A DNA stretch of 64,000 nt from JBFJKD01 sp041600415 (GTDB taxonomy: Bacteria > Pseudomonadota > Gammaproteobacteria > Pseudomonadales > Porticoccaceae). The notes beneath the pieces were generated by a model that saw nothing but the letters and a program-made list of their open reading frames with translations, had not been told where the DNA came from and searched no databases. The position numbers and the translations under genes are program-made. The stretch covers positions 1 to 64,000 of the forward strand of contig JBFIKF010000005.1 in the NCBI GenBank assembly GCA_041600415.1. Reading direction: 5' to 3'. This document shows positions 44,623-53,654 of the stretch, piece after piece (the first letter of the stretch is position 1; every line of letters begins with the position of its first letter).

Positions 44623-44934
44623 CTACAGTAACGATTTCTCAAACCGGATCAGTTTGCTGGCAATCTGCTCCGGGTCCACCTTGTAGGTCCCTTCCAACAG
44701 CGCTTTGCGTACCAACGCCACGCGTTGCGCGTCCACTACTGGAATATCGGCAACGGCCTTCTCCATTTGCCGCAAATTCTCAGCGGCATGGGTTACGGTA
44801 ACCGTTTCTGTGCCCCGTGCGCTGGTTGTGGAGCTGTTGCCCGAGCCGGGGTGGGCGACGGTATGGTCTTTGTTACGCTGACCATCCACCACAGGGGGGT
44901 GAGTGGGTCGTAGCGAGTTTACTTCAATGGCCAT
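44623..44934 (-). CDS. flgM: Anti-sigma28 factor FlgM
   Basis: 103-residue inhibitor of FliA that is exported when the hook is complete. The disordered N-terminal half and the C-terminal FliA-binding part (VDAQRVALVRKALLEGTYKV, then DPEQIASKLIRFEKSLL) are typical. It has its own sigma28 promoter at 44974-45000, giving the usual feedback loop, and may also be reached by flgA transcripts. Confidence 0.93.
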   Translation of the reverse strand: MAIEVNSLRPTHPPVVDGQRNKDHTVAHPGSGNSSTTSARGTETVTVTHAAENLRQMEKAVADIPVVDAQRVALVRKALLEGTYKVDPEQIASKLIRFEKSLL

Positions 44935-44973
44935 GTGTACGGTCCTTTAATGAAAGTAATCCTTTCAGGTGAA

Positions 44974-45000
44974 GTATCGGCATTTTGTCATAAACCTTTA
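44974..45000 (-). promoter_or_regulatory. Sigma28 (FliA) promoter of flgM
   Basis: Leftward, TAAAGGTT (45000-44993) and GCCGATAC (44981-44974) are spaced by 11 bases, against the consensus TAAAGTTT-N11-GCCGATAA. The position, about 40 bp before the flgM ATG, is right. Confidence 0.82.
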
Positions 45001-45034
45001 GGGTTTTCTATTTACGGTTGTCGTGGTCGATGCA

Positions 45035-45787
45035 TCAGTCGACGCGCACCGTGCCATCGGCCAGTACCAATCCTTCCACCACTCTTTTTGTCGCCGGGTT
45101 CTGAACTTTTACGCGATCACCTTCCACGCCGTCGGTCAGCGCCTTACCCGAACTTCTGACGTCGATGCCCGGCCCCTGGGCCAGCAGGCTGACCAGTTGG
45201 CCGCGGCGCACCAGGCGCGGCGCCGCGATCACGTTCAGCGTTAACACCTCGCCGGCCACCAGTGACCGGGACAGCTGTTTACCCAGCGCTTGCTGTATTT
45301 CAACCAGATAGCCCGCGGGTAACTGTTTAATTTCGTGGCGAGCAATCTGCAGATCGCCAGAACCGAGAATCATACCGCGCGACAGGGGTCGAACGGTGAC
45401 GGGAACATCCAGATAGGCTTCCAGCTTAACCGGTACGTACAGGGTCCAGGATCTGCCCGTGTTACAGCGAATACCCACGGTCGGATTGTCCGGCAATTTG
45501 GCGCCAGGCGGCAAAAATGCCTCCAGGACAGAGGTACAGCGCGCTAGCGTCAGTCGCGACTCTATGGCTGCGGCGCGCACCTGAACATCGGCAAAGGACT
45601 GCAGAGCCGGATGGGTTTGTACATACGCTTCGACACGATCGCGAATGGCCTGGTGATTCTGATAAGTGGGGTCACTTTGTCCGTAGCCGGGTGCGGCGCA
45701 CAGCATGGACAGCAGCCAAGTCATCACAAACCCTGATACTGGCGACTGGACGCGGCGGTGATTCTGTAGGTTTTTACCCACGTTCAT
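45035..45787 (-). CDS. flgA: Flagellar P-ring chaperone FlgA
   Basis: Periplasmic chaperone for FlgI in P-ring assembly; 250 residues from ATG 45787 (MNVGKNLQNHRRVQS). A signal segment (MTWLLSMLCAAPGYGQ) follows a basic N-terminus. The C-terminal SAF domain shows VPVTVRPLSRGMILGSGDLQ and ends EGLVLADGTVRVD. A TTG 13 codons earlier would place the start inside the palindrome at 45813-45830 and is unlikely. Divergent from flgB; no cheV or cheR lies between them. Confidence 0.93.
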   Translation of the reverse strand: MNVGKNLQNHRRVQSPVSGFVMTWLLSMLCAAPGYGQSDPTYQNHQAIRDRVEAYVQTHPALQSFADVQVRAAAIESRLTLARCTSVLEAFLPPGAKLPDNPTVGIRCNTGRSWTLYVPVKLEAYLDVPVTVRPLSRGMILGSGDLQIARHEIKQLPAGYLVEIQQALGKQLSRSLVAGEVLTLNVIAAPRLVRRGQLVSLLAQGPGIDVRSSGKALTDGVEGDRVKVQNPATKRVVEGLVLADGTVRVD

Positions 45788-45812
45788 GATCTGTTTGTTC
45801 CCTCTATGACGT

Positions 45813-45830
45813 TTTTTTGACGTCAAAAAA
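45813..45830. repeat. 18-bp perfect palindrome upstream of flgA
   Basis: TTTTTTGACGTCAAAAAA reads the same on both strands. It lies 26 bp before the flgA ATG, within the leader expected from the sigma54 start about 150 bp upstream. It could bind a dimeric regulator or fold into an RNA hairpin. On the flgA strand the transcript would end the stem with six U residues, but without a loop. Confidence 0.6.
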
Positions 45831-45947
45831 CAACGAATGCCTTCCCGTGGTTAGGCTGTAACCAACTGATATATATAGACTATTACCCATGACGCCTGTC
45901 GGTATATCGGTGTGCTCTGGCTACCGGCCTGATCTCTATTAGTACTA

Positions 45948-45963
45948 AGCAAGCATCGTGCCG
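45948..45963 (-). promoter_or_regulatory. Sigma54 promoter of flgA
   Basis: Leftward CGGCACGATGCTTGCT matches the consensus TGGCACRNNNNTTGCW at every defined base but the first. GG and GC are ten bases apart. The start would be near 45935, some 150 bp before the flgA ATG. Confidence 0.78.
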
Positions 45964-46100
45964 GTATTCAGCTGAAGAGTTATTAGCGGCGTGCCAGCCG
46001 CGCCGCACCTTGCCGCCAGGCGGAAAGCAATTGCCGCTTTTTGCCGCGAAATAATGGTCGAGATGGACTGGTGGGCAGTATAACCGCAGGTTTTCGAGTA

Positions 46101-46116
46101 TGGCATGGAGCTTGCT
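46101..46116 (+). promoter_or_regulatory. Sigma54 promoter of flgBCDE
   Basis: TGGCATGGAGCTTGCT matches TGGCACRNNNNTTGCW at all defined positions except the sixth. GG (46102-46103) and GC (46114-46115) are correctly spaced. It lies 119 bp before the flgB ATG and faces away from the flgA promoter. Confidence 0.78.
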
Positions 46117-46234
46117 CTTTGCTGAATGAGCAAATGCGCGGTGCTTTAGCGGATCAGTCTGGGGACAGGCCAACGTCACTCACAATGAGCAACTAACTAC
46201 ATTGCGCACAGACCGACAAAGAGGATGATCAGAG

Positions 46235-46621
46235 ATGGCCATTAATTTAGACAATGTTCTCGATCCCCATGCGCGAGCGATGCTGGTTCACAATCGCCGC
46301 GCCGGACTACTGGCCGCGAATCTGGCCAATGCGGATACCCCCGGTTTTAAAGCCCGGGATATTGATTTTCGCGCCGTGCTCGGTGCGGTCGAGCGCGGCT
46401 CCACCCTGCGCGCTACCCGCGCCGAGCATTTTACTGCGGGGGTAGCTGGCGATAAGGAGATTCAATATCGCGTACCCCGGCAGCCGTCCCTGGACGGCAA
46501 CACGGTGGAAACCCAGTCGGAGCAGGTCGCGTTTACCGAAAACGCAATTCGTTACCAAACCAGTCTGCGTTTTATGGATGGTGCAGTTAAATCTATTTTG
46601 CTGGCGCTGCGGGGAGAATAA
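46235..46621 (+). CDS. flgB: Flagellar basal-body rod protein FlgB
   Basis: Proximal rod subunit, exported by the flagellar type III system; 128 residues. N-terminal HNRRAGLLAANLANADTPGF is the rod motif, and the C-terminal VAFTENAIRYQTSLRFMDGA is typical. First gene of the long flg operon; 2 bp before flgC. Confidence 0.96.
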   Translation: MAINLDNVLDPHARAMLVHNRRAGLLAANLANADTPGFKARDIDFRAVLGAVERGSTLRATRAEHFTAGVAGDKEIQYRVPRQPSLDGNTVETQSEQVAFTENAIRYQTSLRFMDGAVKSILLALRGE

Positions 46622-46623
46622 CC

Positions 46624-47031
46624 ATGGGACTGCTCAACGTCCTGGATGTATCTGGCTCCGCACTGGCCGCGCAATCGGTCCGGCTGAACACCATTTCCAG
46701 TAACCTCGCCAACGCCGAATCCGTGAGCGCTACCCCGCAGGCAGCGTATCGGGCCAAGCAACCGATATTTTCCGCACTAATGCAGGATGCGATGAGTGGT
46801 CTGGCCTCCGTGCGCGTCGACGGCGTTGCGGAAAGCACTGCGCCCGCCCGGCAGGAATACGCGCCGGAACATCCGCTGGCGGATGGCGATGGCTACATTT
46901 ATTACGGGAACGTTAACACGGTGGAAGAAATGGCCAATATGATTTCCGCGTCCCGTGCCTACCAGAACAATGTGGAGGTGATGAACACCTCCAAGCAGCT
47001 GCTGCTGCAAACCCTGAATCTCGGTCGTTAG
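46624..47031 (+). CDS. flgC: Flagellar basal-body rod protein FlgC
   Basis: Proximal rod subunit of 135 residues. ISSNLANAESVSATPQAAYR at the N-terminus and MANMISASRAYQNNVEVMNT at the C-terminus form the coiled-coil pair that builds the rod. Between flgB and flgD. Confidence 0.97.
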   Translation: MGLLNVLDVSGSALAAQSVRLNTISSNLANAESVSATPQAAYRAKQPIFSALMQDAMSGLASVRVDGVAESTAPARQEYAPEHPLADGDGYIYYGNVNTVEEMANMISASRAYQNNVEVMNTSKQLLLQTLNLGR

Positions 47032-47058
47032 TGAACCTGTTTAGTATCGGAGCCTGGT

Positions 47059-47730
47059 ATGGAATCTATTAGCGAGCTTATTGGTAGTCCGGCGTCGAAG
47101 ACCATTACGCCGTCCGCCACAAAGAAAGCAACCGAACTCGGTCAGGACGACTTTCTACGACTGATGGTCGCGCAGCTCGAGCATCAGGATCCGAGTAAGC
47201 CAATGGATAACTTTGAGTTTCTCGCGCAGATATCCCAGTTCAGCATGGTCAGCGGTATTCAAGGACTGCAGACATCCTTTGACAAGTTGGGTGGCGCACT
47301 GTTTGCCGGTCAGGCCCTACAAGCGGTGCAGTTAGTGGGGAGCGATGTGGTCACTAATTCCGGCACTGCGCTGCTGGGGCAGGATGCGCCGTTACGAGGT
47401 GTTATTGACCTGCCGACCTACGCCGCCGGTGTGCAGGTCAGAATCCAGGACAGCACTGGCCGTCTCGTCCATGTACAGGAACTGGGCCCGTCGAGCGCAG
47501 GTCGCGTCTCGTTCTCGTGGGATGGGGTCAACGGGAATGGCGGTGTCGAGCCATTGGGCAATTATCAGGTAACGGCGCAGGCAGTGATCAACGGTCAGTA
47601 CGAGGCAGTTCCCGCTTTCGCCGTGGCGCGAGTGGAGAGCGTGGCGTTGACTGGCAATGGCACGCAGGCCAATTTACGTCTCGTCGGTGGGCAGGATATT
47701 ACCCTCGCCGACGTACGCGAATATTTATAA
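47059..47730 (+). CDS. flgD: Flagellar hook assembly protein FlgD
   Basis: Scaffold that caps the growing hook; 223 residues. The N-terminal capping motif LGQDDFLRLMVAQLEHQDPS and MDNFEFLAQISQFSMV are clear, followed by a FlgD Ig-like and Tudor-like body (GRVSFSWDGVNGNG). Same operon as flgE. Confidence 0.97.
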   Translation: MESISELIGSPASKTITPSATKKATELGQDDFLRLMVAQLEHQDPSKPMDNFEFLAQISQFSMVSGIQGLQTSFDKLGGALFAGQALQAVQLVGSDVVTNSGTALLGQDAPLRGVIDLPTYAAGVQVRIQDSTGRLVHVQELGPSSAGRVSFSWDGVNGNGGVEPLGNYQVTAQAVINGQYEAVPAFAVARVESVALTGNGTQANLRLVGGQDITLADVREYL

Positions 47731-47788
47731 CGGTCAACAAATTAAACGGGCAACCAGGTCGTAAGCGAACAGTAACAGGAGAAACATT

Positions 47789-49054
47789 ATGGCATTTGAT
47801 ACCGCAATTTCGGGCATTAGAGCGTCCACCGCCGAGTTAAGTATTATCGGTAATAACATCGCCAACAGTTCCACCACCGGCTTCAAGCAGTCCCGGGGGG
47901 AGTTTGCGGATATTTACGCATCGAGCGTACTGGGAGTAGGTGCCAATGCCATAGGTAAGGGCGTTAGCCTGAGCTCGGTGTCACAGCAATTTACCCAGGG
48001 CAATATTGGTTTTACCGATAACGCGCTGGATCTGGCCATCAACGGCAACGGCTTTTTTATCCTCAGCGACGATGGCGCCGCGGCCTATACCCGGGCGGGT
48101 AATTTTATTATTGACCAGTCGGGATATATTACCAACACCGAAGGCAAACGGCTGATGGCTTATCAGGCTGATAGCGCCGGCGCAATTACCGGCAATATCG
48201 ACGCCCTGCAAATCGATACGGCCTATATCAGTCCGACCCCAACCGGTACCGTGAACATCACTGCCAACTTCGACTCGCGGGCGGTAGCGCCGACCATTCC
48301 CTGGGGTGGACCCTACGACGCGTTCGCGGTGCCACCCACCGCACCTTCGCCGGATATGTACAACAGCACCACCTCTACCACAGTGTACGACGGCCTGGGG
48401 AATCCCCATGTGGTGAGTACCTATTTCGTGAAAACGGCCACTGCCAACGAGTGGCAGGCGCACACGTTGATAGATGGTGTCACGGTGGCTGGCCCAAATA
48501 CCCTGACCTTTGATGCCAATGGACAGTTCAACCCGGCAAGTTTGCCGGTGCAGGTCAGTGTAGTGGGCTGGAACCCCCTCAACAGCAATGGCGGTCCCAC
48601 GGGTGCCGTAGCCCAGGATTTTACGATCAATCTGTCCACCAGTACCCAGTTTGGCACCAACTTTGCTGTGAGTTCCATTAGCCAGGATGGGTTTACCACC
48701 GGGCAGTTACGCGGACTGGAAATTTCCAAAGGGGGCATCGTGTTTGCGCGCTATACCAACGGTCAGTCACTGGCGCTGGGGCAGGTCGCACTGGCCAATT
48801 TCGCGAATCCCCAGGGTTTGCAGGCGTTAGGGGACACTGCCTGGTCGGAAACGTTTTCCTCGGGTGCGGCGGTGGTAAGTGGGCCGGGCACCGCGGGCCT
48901 CGGCGTGATTCAGTCGGGAGCGCTGGAGGATTCCAATGTGGAAATAACCGAGCAGTTGGTCAATATGATTATCGCGCAGCGTAACTTTCAGGCCAACGCG
49001 CAGGTGATCCAAACCGAAGACGCGATTACTCAGACTGTGATTAACCTGCGTTAA
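47789..49054 (+). CDS. flgE: Flagellar hook protein FlgE
   Basis: Hook subunit of 421 residues. N-terminal IIGNNIANSSTTGFKQSRGE and C-terminal LVNMIIAQRNFQANAQVIQT are the coiled-coil rod/hook signatures, with DLAINGNGFFIL in between. The middle domain (about 150-360) is the surface-exposed part. An AGGAGAAACATT ribosome binding site precedes it. Confidence 0.97.
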   Translation: MAFDTAISGIRASTAELSIIGNNIANSSTTGFKQSRGEFADIYASSVLGVGANAIGKGVSLSSVSQQFTQGNIGFTDNALDLAINGNGFFILSDDGAAAYTRAGNFIIDQSGYITNTEGKRLMAYQADSAGAITGNIDALQIDTAYISPTPTGTVNITANFDSRAVAPTIPWGGPYDAFAVPPTAPSPDMYNSTTSTTVYDGLGNPHVVSTYFVKTATANEWQAHTLIDGVTVAGPNTLTFDANGQFNPASLPVQVSVVGWNPLNSNGGPTGAVAQDFTINLSTSTQFGTNFAVSSISQDGFTTGQLRGLEISKGGIVFARYTNGQSLALGQVALANFANPQGLQALGDTAWSETFSSGAAVVSGPGTAGLGVIQSGALEDSNVEITEQLVNMIIAQRNFQANAQVIQTEDAITQTVINLR

Positions 49055-49075
49055 TTCGCCGACAGGACGTAGATT

Positions 49076-49816
49076 ATGGATCGTTTGTTGTATGTGGCGA
49101 TGAGTGGGGCGAGTCAGAGTTTACGGGCTCAGGCCGTCAACTCTCAGAATCTTGCCAACGCCTCTACCAGTGGCTTTCGCGCCGACCTGGCGATGTTCGA
49201 TGCGGCCCAAGTGCATGGTCCAGGTTATGCCAGTCGTGCCTATACCCAGTTACAGGGTGCGGGATTCGATGCCTCCCGCGGCACCGTGCAAAGCACCGGG
49301 CGCGATCTGGATGTGGCTATTAATGGCGATGGCTGGATTGCCGTGCAGGCGCCGGATGGCAGCGAGGCCTACACTCGCCGTGGGGATTTGCAGATTGATG
49401 CGTTTGGTCTGCTCACCAATGGGGAAGGGTTGGCGGTGCTGGGTAACTCCGGGCAAATTGCCTTGCCACCCCATACCAAGTTTGAAGTGGGTGCGGACGG
49501 CACGATTACTATCTTGCCGGTGGGTCAGAACCCGAACGCTATGTCCGTCGCTGGCCGTATCAAACTGGTCGCGTCCGATGCGGCGGATATGGAAAAAGGG
49601 GTGGATGGTTTACTGCGTCGCCGCGACGGGCAGAATGCCACCGTGGACAACGGCGTTCGGCTGATGTCGCAGTCCCTTGAGACCAGTAACGTCAATTCCG
49701 TGGCGGCCATGGTGCGCATGATCGAGCTGTCGCGCTCGTTCGAATTGCAGGTAAAGATGATGCGGGTGGCCGCGGATAACGACCAGGCTTCGGCGTCGCT
49801 GATGAGTATGTCGTGA
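49076..49816 (+). CDS. flgF: Flagellar basal-body rod protein FlgF
   Basis: Proximal rod protein of 246 residues. It starts MDRLLYVAMSGASQSLRAQA with NSQNLANASTSGFRADLAMF. DVAINGDGWIAVQAPDG and the C-terminal MVRMIELSRSFELQVKMM confirm it. 21 bp after flgE. In Pseudomonas a separate promoter precedes flgF; I found no good sigma54 site here. Confidence 0.96.
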   Translation: MDRLLYVAMSGASQSLRAQAVNSQNLANASTSGFRADLAMFDAAQVHGPGYASRAYTQLQGAGFDASRGTVQSTGRDLDVAINGDGWIAVQAPDGSEAYTRRGDLQIDAFGLLTNGEGLAVLGNSGQIALPPHTKFEVGADGTITILPVGQNPNAMSVAGRIKLVASDAADMEKGVDGLLRRRDGQNATVDNGVRLMSQSLETSNVNSVAAMVRMIELSRSFELQVKMMRVAADNDQASASLMSMS

Positions 49817-49892
49817 GCGTTGAGTACAGGTAAAAAACTGGTGCCGCGTTGGGCAAATTAGCTGGAAAGTACAGGTTAACAGGAGCGAGTAA

Positions 49893-50678
49893 ATGAACGA
49901 AGCATTGTGGATTTCCAAAACCGGACTGGACGCGCAGCAAACGCGCATGGCGACCATTGCCAATAATCTGGCCAACGCCAGTACATCGGGTTTTAAACGC
50001 GGCCGTGCCGTATTTGAAGATCTGATGTACCAGAATCTGCGTCAGGTGGGAGCTCAATCGTCCCAGGATACCCAATTGCCTTCCGGGCTGATGCTGGGTA
50101 CCGGCGTGCGGGTGGTGGCTACCGAAAAACTGTTTTCCCAGGGCAATCTTGAACAGACCGAAAACTCTCTGGACCTGGCTATCGATGGGCGGGGGTTTTT
50201 ACAGGTACTGCTTCCCGATGGCTCCATGTCCTACACCCGCGATGGTTCCATGCAGGTCGACTCCCAGGGACAGATGGTGACGTCCAGTGGCTATGTCGTC
50301 CAACCGGCGGTGACAATTCCCCAGGACGCCCAGTCAATCAATATTGGTAGCGACGGCACCGTGTCAGTGCGCACCCCCGGTGCGGCCGCACCCACCCAGG
50401 TAGGCACTATTCAGCTGGCGGATTTTATCAATCCCGCCGGTCTGCAGCCGATCGGTAAAAATTTGTTTCTCGAATCCGCCGCCAGTGGTAGCCCGCTGGT
50501 GGGCAACCCCGGGCTGAACGGTCTCGGATCGGTGGTGCAAGGCTACGTGGAAAGCTCGAACGTGAATGTGGTGGAAGAACTGGTGAATATGATTGAAACC
50601 CAGCGTGCCTATGAGATGAATTCCAAGGCCATTTCCTCCAGCGATCAGATGCTGCAATTTGTCACCAATAACCTGTAG
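49893..50678 (+). CDS. flgG: Flagellar distal rod protein FlgG
   Basis: Distal rod subunit of 261 residues. It begins MNEALWISKTGLDAQQTRMA and ends ETQRAYEMNSKAISSSDQML. DLAIDGRGFLQVLLPDGS matches the family core. AGGAGCG lies at the right distance before the ATG. Confidence 0.97.
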   Translation: MNEALWISKTGLDAQQTRMATIANNLANASTSGFKRGRAVFEDLMYQNLRQVGAQSSQDTQLPSGLMLGTGVRVVATEKLFSQGNLEQTENSLDLAIDGRGFLQVLLPDGSMSYTRDGSMQVDSQGQMVTSSGYVVQPAVTIPQDAQSINIGSDGTVSVRTPGAAAPTQVGTIQLADFINPAGLQPIGKNLFLESAASGSPLVGNPGLNGLGSVVQGYVESSNVNVVEELVNMIETQRAYEMNSKAISSSDQMLQFVTNNL

Positions 50679-50688
50679 CGCAACTATT

Positions 50689-51366
50689 ATGCAAAAGTCA
50701 CTGTGGTACCTGTTGGTCTGTGCCGCCCTGTTGTTACTCGGTGGTTGTGGCTCGATGCCGGAAAAAAGCACCGTCGGCTACGAGCCGGTTATGCCCGCGG
50801 TACAGCCGCCACAGGAGCTGCGCAACGGCAGCATCTACCAGGCGGGTTACGACATTGTGTTGTTCGAAGATTTACGTGCGCGCCGGGTCGGCGATATCTT
50901 GCGCGTTTTGTTGGTGGAGCAAATGGACGCCGCCAAAAGCAGCGCCACGAACATCGATAAATCCACCAGCAATAGTATTCCTAATCCAATTCTGTTCGGC
51001 AAGGAGCGCACGTTTGGCTCCAATGATTTGAGTAGCGAAATCGCCTCGGATCACGATTTTAGTGGCGAAGGCGATAGTAACCAGAGTAACAAGTTGCGCG
51101 GTAGCGTCGCGGTGACGGTCGCCCAGGTATTACCCAACGGCAATCTGGTCGTGCAGGGGGAAAAATGGATTCAAATTAATCAGGGCAGTGAATATGTGCG
51201 CCTGCGCGGCATTGTGCGGCCTACTGACATCAGCGCTGACAACACGGTGCCCTCGACTCAGGTAGCGGACGCCCGTATTTCTTATGGTGGCACCGGGGCA
51301 ATCTCGGAAGCCAATATGGTGGGCTGGCTGGCGCGTTTCTTTATGAGTCCGCTGTGGCCATTTTAA
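50689..51366 (+). CDS. flgH: Flagellar L-ring protein FlgH
   Basis: Outer-membrane lipoprotein ring subunit; 225 residues. It starts at ATG 50689 (MQKSLWYLLVCAALLLLGGC), with the lipobox LLGGC giving an acylated cysteine at residue 20. The body has LFEDLRARRVGDILRVLLVE and ends with typical GWLARFFMSPLWPF. The upstream in-frame extension overlaps flgG and lacks support. Confidence 0.96.
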   Translation: MQKSLWYLLVCAALLLLGGCGSMPEKSTVGYEPVMPAVQPPQELRNGSIYQAGYDIVLFEDLRARRVGDILRVLLVEQMDAAKSSATNIDKSTSNSIPNPILFGKERTFGSNDLSSEIASDHDFSGEGDSNQSNKLRGSVAVTVAQVLPNGNLVVQGEKWIQINQGSEYVRLRGIVRPTDISADNTVPSTQVADARISYGGTGAISEANMVGWLARFFMSPLWPF

Positions 51367-51376
51367 TCGGGAGCTG

Positions 51377-52510
51377 ATGATGTACTTCGCGAACAAAAAA
51401 AATCGGTACTGGCACCGGGCGAGCATGTTGTTGTGCTGTGCGCTGATTAGCGCGCCGGTGAGTGCCGAACGCATCAAGGATCTGGCATCTATCGCTGGTG
51501 TTCGCGATAACCAGTTGGTCGGTTACGGACTGGTGGTCGGTCTGGATGGCAGTGGCGACCAGACTACCCAGGCGCCGTTTACGGTACAGAGTTTAAAAAA
51601 CATGTTGGCGAAAATGGGCGTGGTGATTCCCCCCAACGTTAATCCACAGTTAAAAAACGTGGCTGCAGTAATGATTCACGCGGAGCTGCCAGCTTTTGCC
51701 AAACCCGGCCAGACGATCGATATCACCGTGTCCTCTATCGGTAACGCCAAAAGTCTGCGCGGTGGCAGTTTGTTGATGACGCCGTTGAAAGGCGCCGACG
51801 GCCAGGTGTATGCCATTGGTCAGGGCAATCTGGTGGTAGGGGGCTTTGGTGCCGACGGTGCCGACGGCTCCCGTATTACGGTCAATATTCCCAGCGCTGG
51901 GCGCATTCCCAACGGCGCAACCGTGGAGCGGGCGGTACCTAATTCTTTCGGCGACGACGGAGTGCTGGTGCTGAATCTTAATACGCCGGATTTCACCACG
52001 GCCCAGCGTCTGGCGGAAAATATCAACCGGGTATTTGGCTCTCAAGTGGCGATGCCAGCAGACAGTGTGTCGATCAACGTGCATGCGCCCATGGATCCCA
52101 GCTTGCGGGTCGCTTTCATTGCCAATCTCGAAAATATTCAGGTCGACCCCGGTGACGCTGCTGCTAAGGTGATCGTAAATGCGCGCACGGGCACCATAGT
52201 TATCGGCAGTCATGTGCGTGTGGCCCCGGTGGCCGTGGCTCACGGCAGTCTTACAGTAACCGTATCCGAACAGCTGCTGGCCAGCCAGCCGGCGCCTTTT
52301 GCGCGACGGGGGGACACGGTGGTGGTGCCCCAGTCGTCGGTGGAGATCAGCGAGGAGCAAGCGCGCATGTTTTTGTTTAATCCGGGCATCACCCTCGACG
52401 AAATTGTGCGGGCAGTCAATCAGGTCGGTGCGGCGCCAGGGGATCTGGTGGCCATTCTGGAAGCACTCAAACAGGCGGGTGCTTTGCGCGCCCAACTAAT
52501 TGTCATTTAG
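51377..52510 (+). CDS. flgI: Flagellar P-ring protein FlgI
   Basis: Periplasmic ring subunit around the rod, chaperoned by FlgA; 377 residues. A signal peptide (MLLCCALISAPVSA) precedes ERIKDLASIAGVRDNQLVGY, the family start. GLDGSGDQTTQAPFT is the P-ring signature. The paired ATG codons at 51377 and 51380 cannot be told apart. Confidence 0.97.
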   Translation: MMYFANKKNRYWHRASMLLCCALISAPVSAERIKDLASIAGVRDNQLVGYGLVVGLDGSGDQTTQAPFTVQSLKNMLAKMGVVIPPNVNPQLKNVAAVMIHAELPAFAKPGQTIDITVSSIGNAKSLRGGSLLMTPLKGADGQVYAIGQGNLVVGGFGADGADGSRITVNIPSAGRIPNGATVERAVPNSFGDDGVLVLNLNTPDFTTAQRLAENINRVFGSQVAMPADSVSINVHAPMDPSLRVAFIANLENIQVDPGDAAAKVIVNARTGTIVIGSHVRVAPVAVAHGSLTVTVSEQLLASQPAPFARRGDTVVVPQSSVEISEEQARMFLFNPGITLDEIVRAVNQVGAAPGDLVAILEALKQAGALRAQLIVI

Positions 52511-52525
52511 AGCCAGGGATTAGCG

Positions 52526-53500
52526 ATGGTTGCCCAGCAGGTTTACAGCGATTTCGGGTCTTTTCACCAGATGCGCGCCGACGCGCGGCGCGCAGATCCG
52601 AATGCGGCCCGTGCGACCGCACAGCAATTCGAATCAATCTTTATTCAGATCATGTTAAAGGCAATGCGCGCCGCGACACCGGAAGGTGGTCTGCTGGAAA
52701 GCAGTCAGATGGATACGTACCAGCAAATGTTCGACGACCAGATTGCCCTCGATTTATCCGCCGGTAAAGGTATTGGTCTGGCCGATGTCATCGAGGCGCA
52801 AATCTCCGGGGCCGAACCACCGGTGGCCAAAGCCGATCCGTTTGCAATGCCACTGCGCAATCAACTGCTTAACCCCGCCAATCGTGCGCTGTTAAACGTA
52901 CCGGTGAGGGACGAGGGGTTGAAGGCTGCCGTGTCCGCACGGGTCGCTGAACAGCTAGCTGGCGATGTGAAGTCCTCGGCCTGGCGACCCCAGGCGCCGG
53001 AACAATTTGTGATTGATGTGCGCCGCTTTGCGCAAACAGCGGGTAGCGAGCTAGGTGTAGAGCCAGAGGCCTTGATCGCCCAGGCGGCACTGGAAAGCGG
53101 GTGGGGTCGGCACGTCATTCGGCGGCCCGATGGCACCAGCAGTTTCAATCTGTTCGGTATTAAAGCCAACGCGGACTGGACTGGTGAGCGCGTCAGCGTA
53201 GGTACTCTGGAATACCGCAATGGCGTTGCTGTGCGCGAGCGCGCCGAATTTCGTGCCTACCCCTCGTTGCAGGCGGCGTTCAATGATTATGTGGATTTTA
53301 TGCAATCCAACCCGCGCTATACAACAGCTCTGTCCGGAAACGGCAACGGTGCTCGTTACGCGCGGGATCTACAGGCGGCCGGGTATGCCACCGATCCCCG
53401 CTATGCACAGAAAATCACCGCGATTATGGCGCAGATTGACGCGCAAATGGCTGCACTGCCAGCCAGAGTCGTGCTGTCCCCCGAGGTGAGTACGTTGTAG
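52526..53500 (+). CDS. flgJ: Flagellar rod-capping protein/muramidase FlgJ
   Basis: Bifunctional protein of 324 residues. The N-terminal rod-binding domain (about 1-95; ATAQQFESIFIQIMLKAMRA, with DDQIALDLSAGKGIGLAD) assembles the rod. The C-terminal GH73 glucosaminidase domain (about 160-310) cuts peptidoglycan so that the rod can pass. The catalytic glutamate is E190 in AALESGWGR, followed by FNLFGIKANADWTGE. Confidence 0.96.
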   Translation: MVAQQVYSDFGSFHQMRADARRADPNAARATAQQFESIFIQIMLKAMRAATPEGGLLESSQMDTYQQMFDDQIALDLSAGKGIGLADVIEAQISGAEPPVAKADPFAMPLRNQLLNPANRALLNVPVRDEGLKAAVSARVAEQLAGDVKSSAWRPQAPEQFVIDVRRFAQTAGSELGVEPEALIAQAALESGWGRHVIRRPDGTSSFNLFGIKANADWTGERVSVGTLEYRNGVAVRERAEFRAYPSLQAAFNDYVDFMQSNPRYTTALSGNGNGARYARDLQAAGYATDPRYAQKITAIMAQIDAQMAALPARVVLSPEVSTL

Positions 53501-53654
53501 CCAAATGTGGTAGCGCCAGCTAGCGAGCGACGGTGCAACCAGGTGACACATGAAGTAACGCGTTTAGACCGGTGGTTTAAGACGGTCGCGCGGGACAGGG
53601 ACGTTTCAAACAGAAGTTTTAGGGTTACGGGAAAGTTTTGAGGGTTACAGGAAA

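Larger units (their letters stand above)
45788..46234. other. flgA-flgB divergent regulatory region
   Basis: 447 bp without a gene. It holds two divergent sigma54 promoters (45948-45963 and 46101-46116), with about 137 bp between them, and the palindrome at 45813-45830. FleQ, the sigma54 activator encoded at 62.4 kb, is the expected regulator. I could not fix its binding sites by eye. Confidence 0.7.

Noticed and set aside
51650..52495. 281-codon open frame opposite flgI
   Set aside because: Antisense shadow of flgI with a histidine- and arginine-rich translation unlike a real protein.
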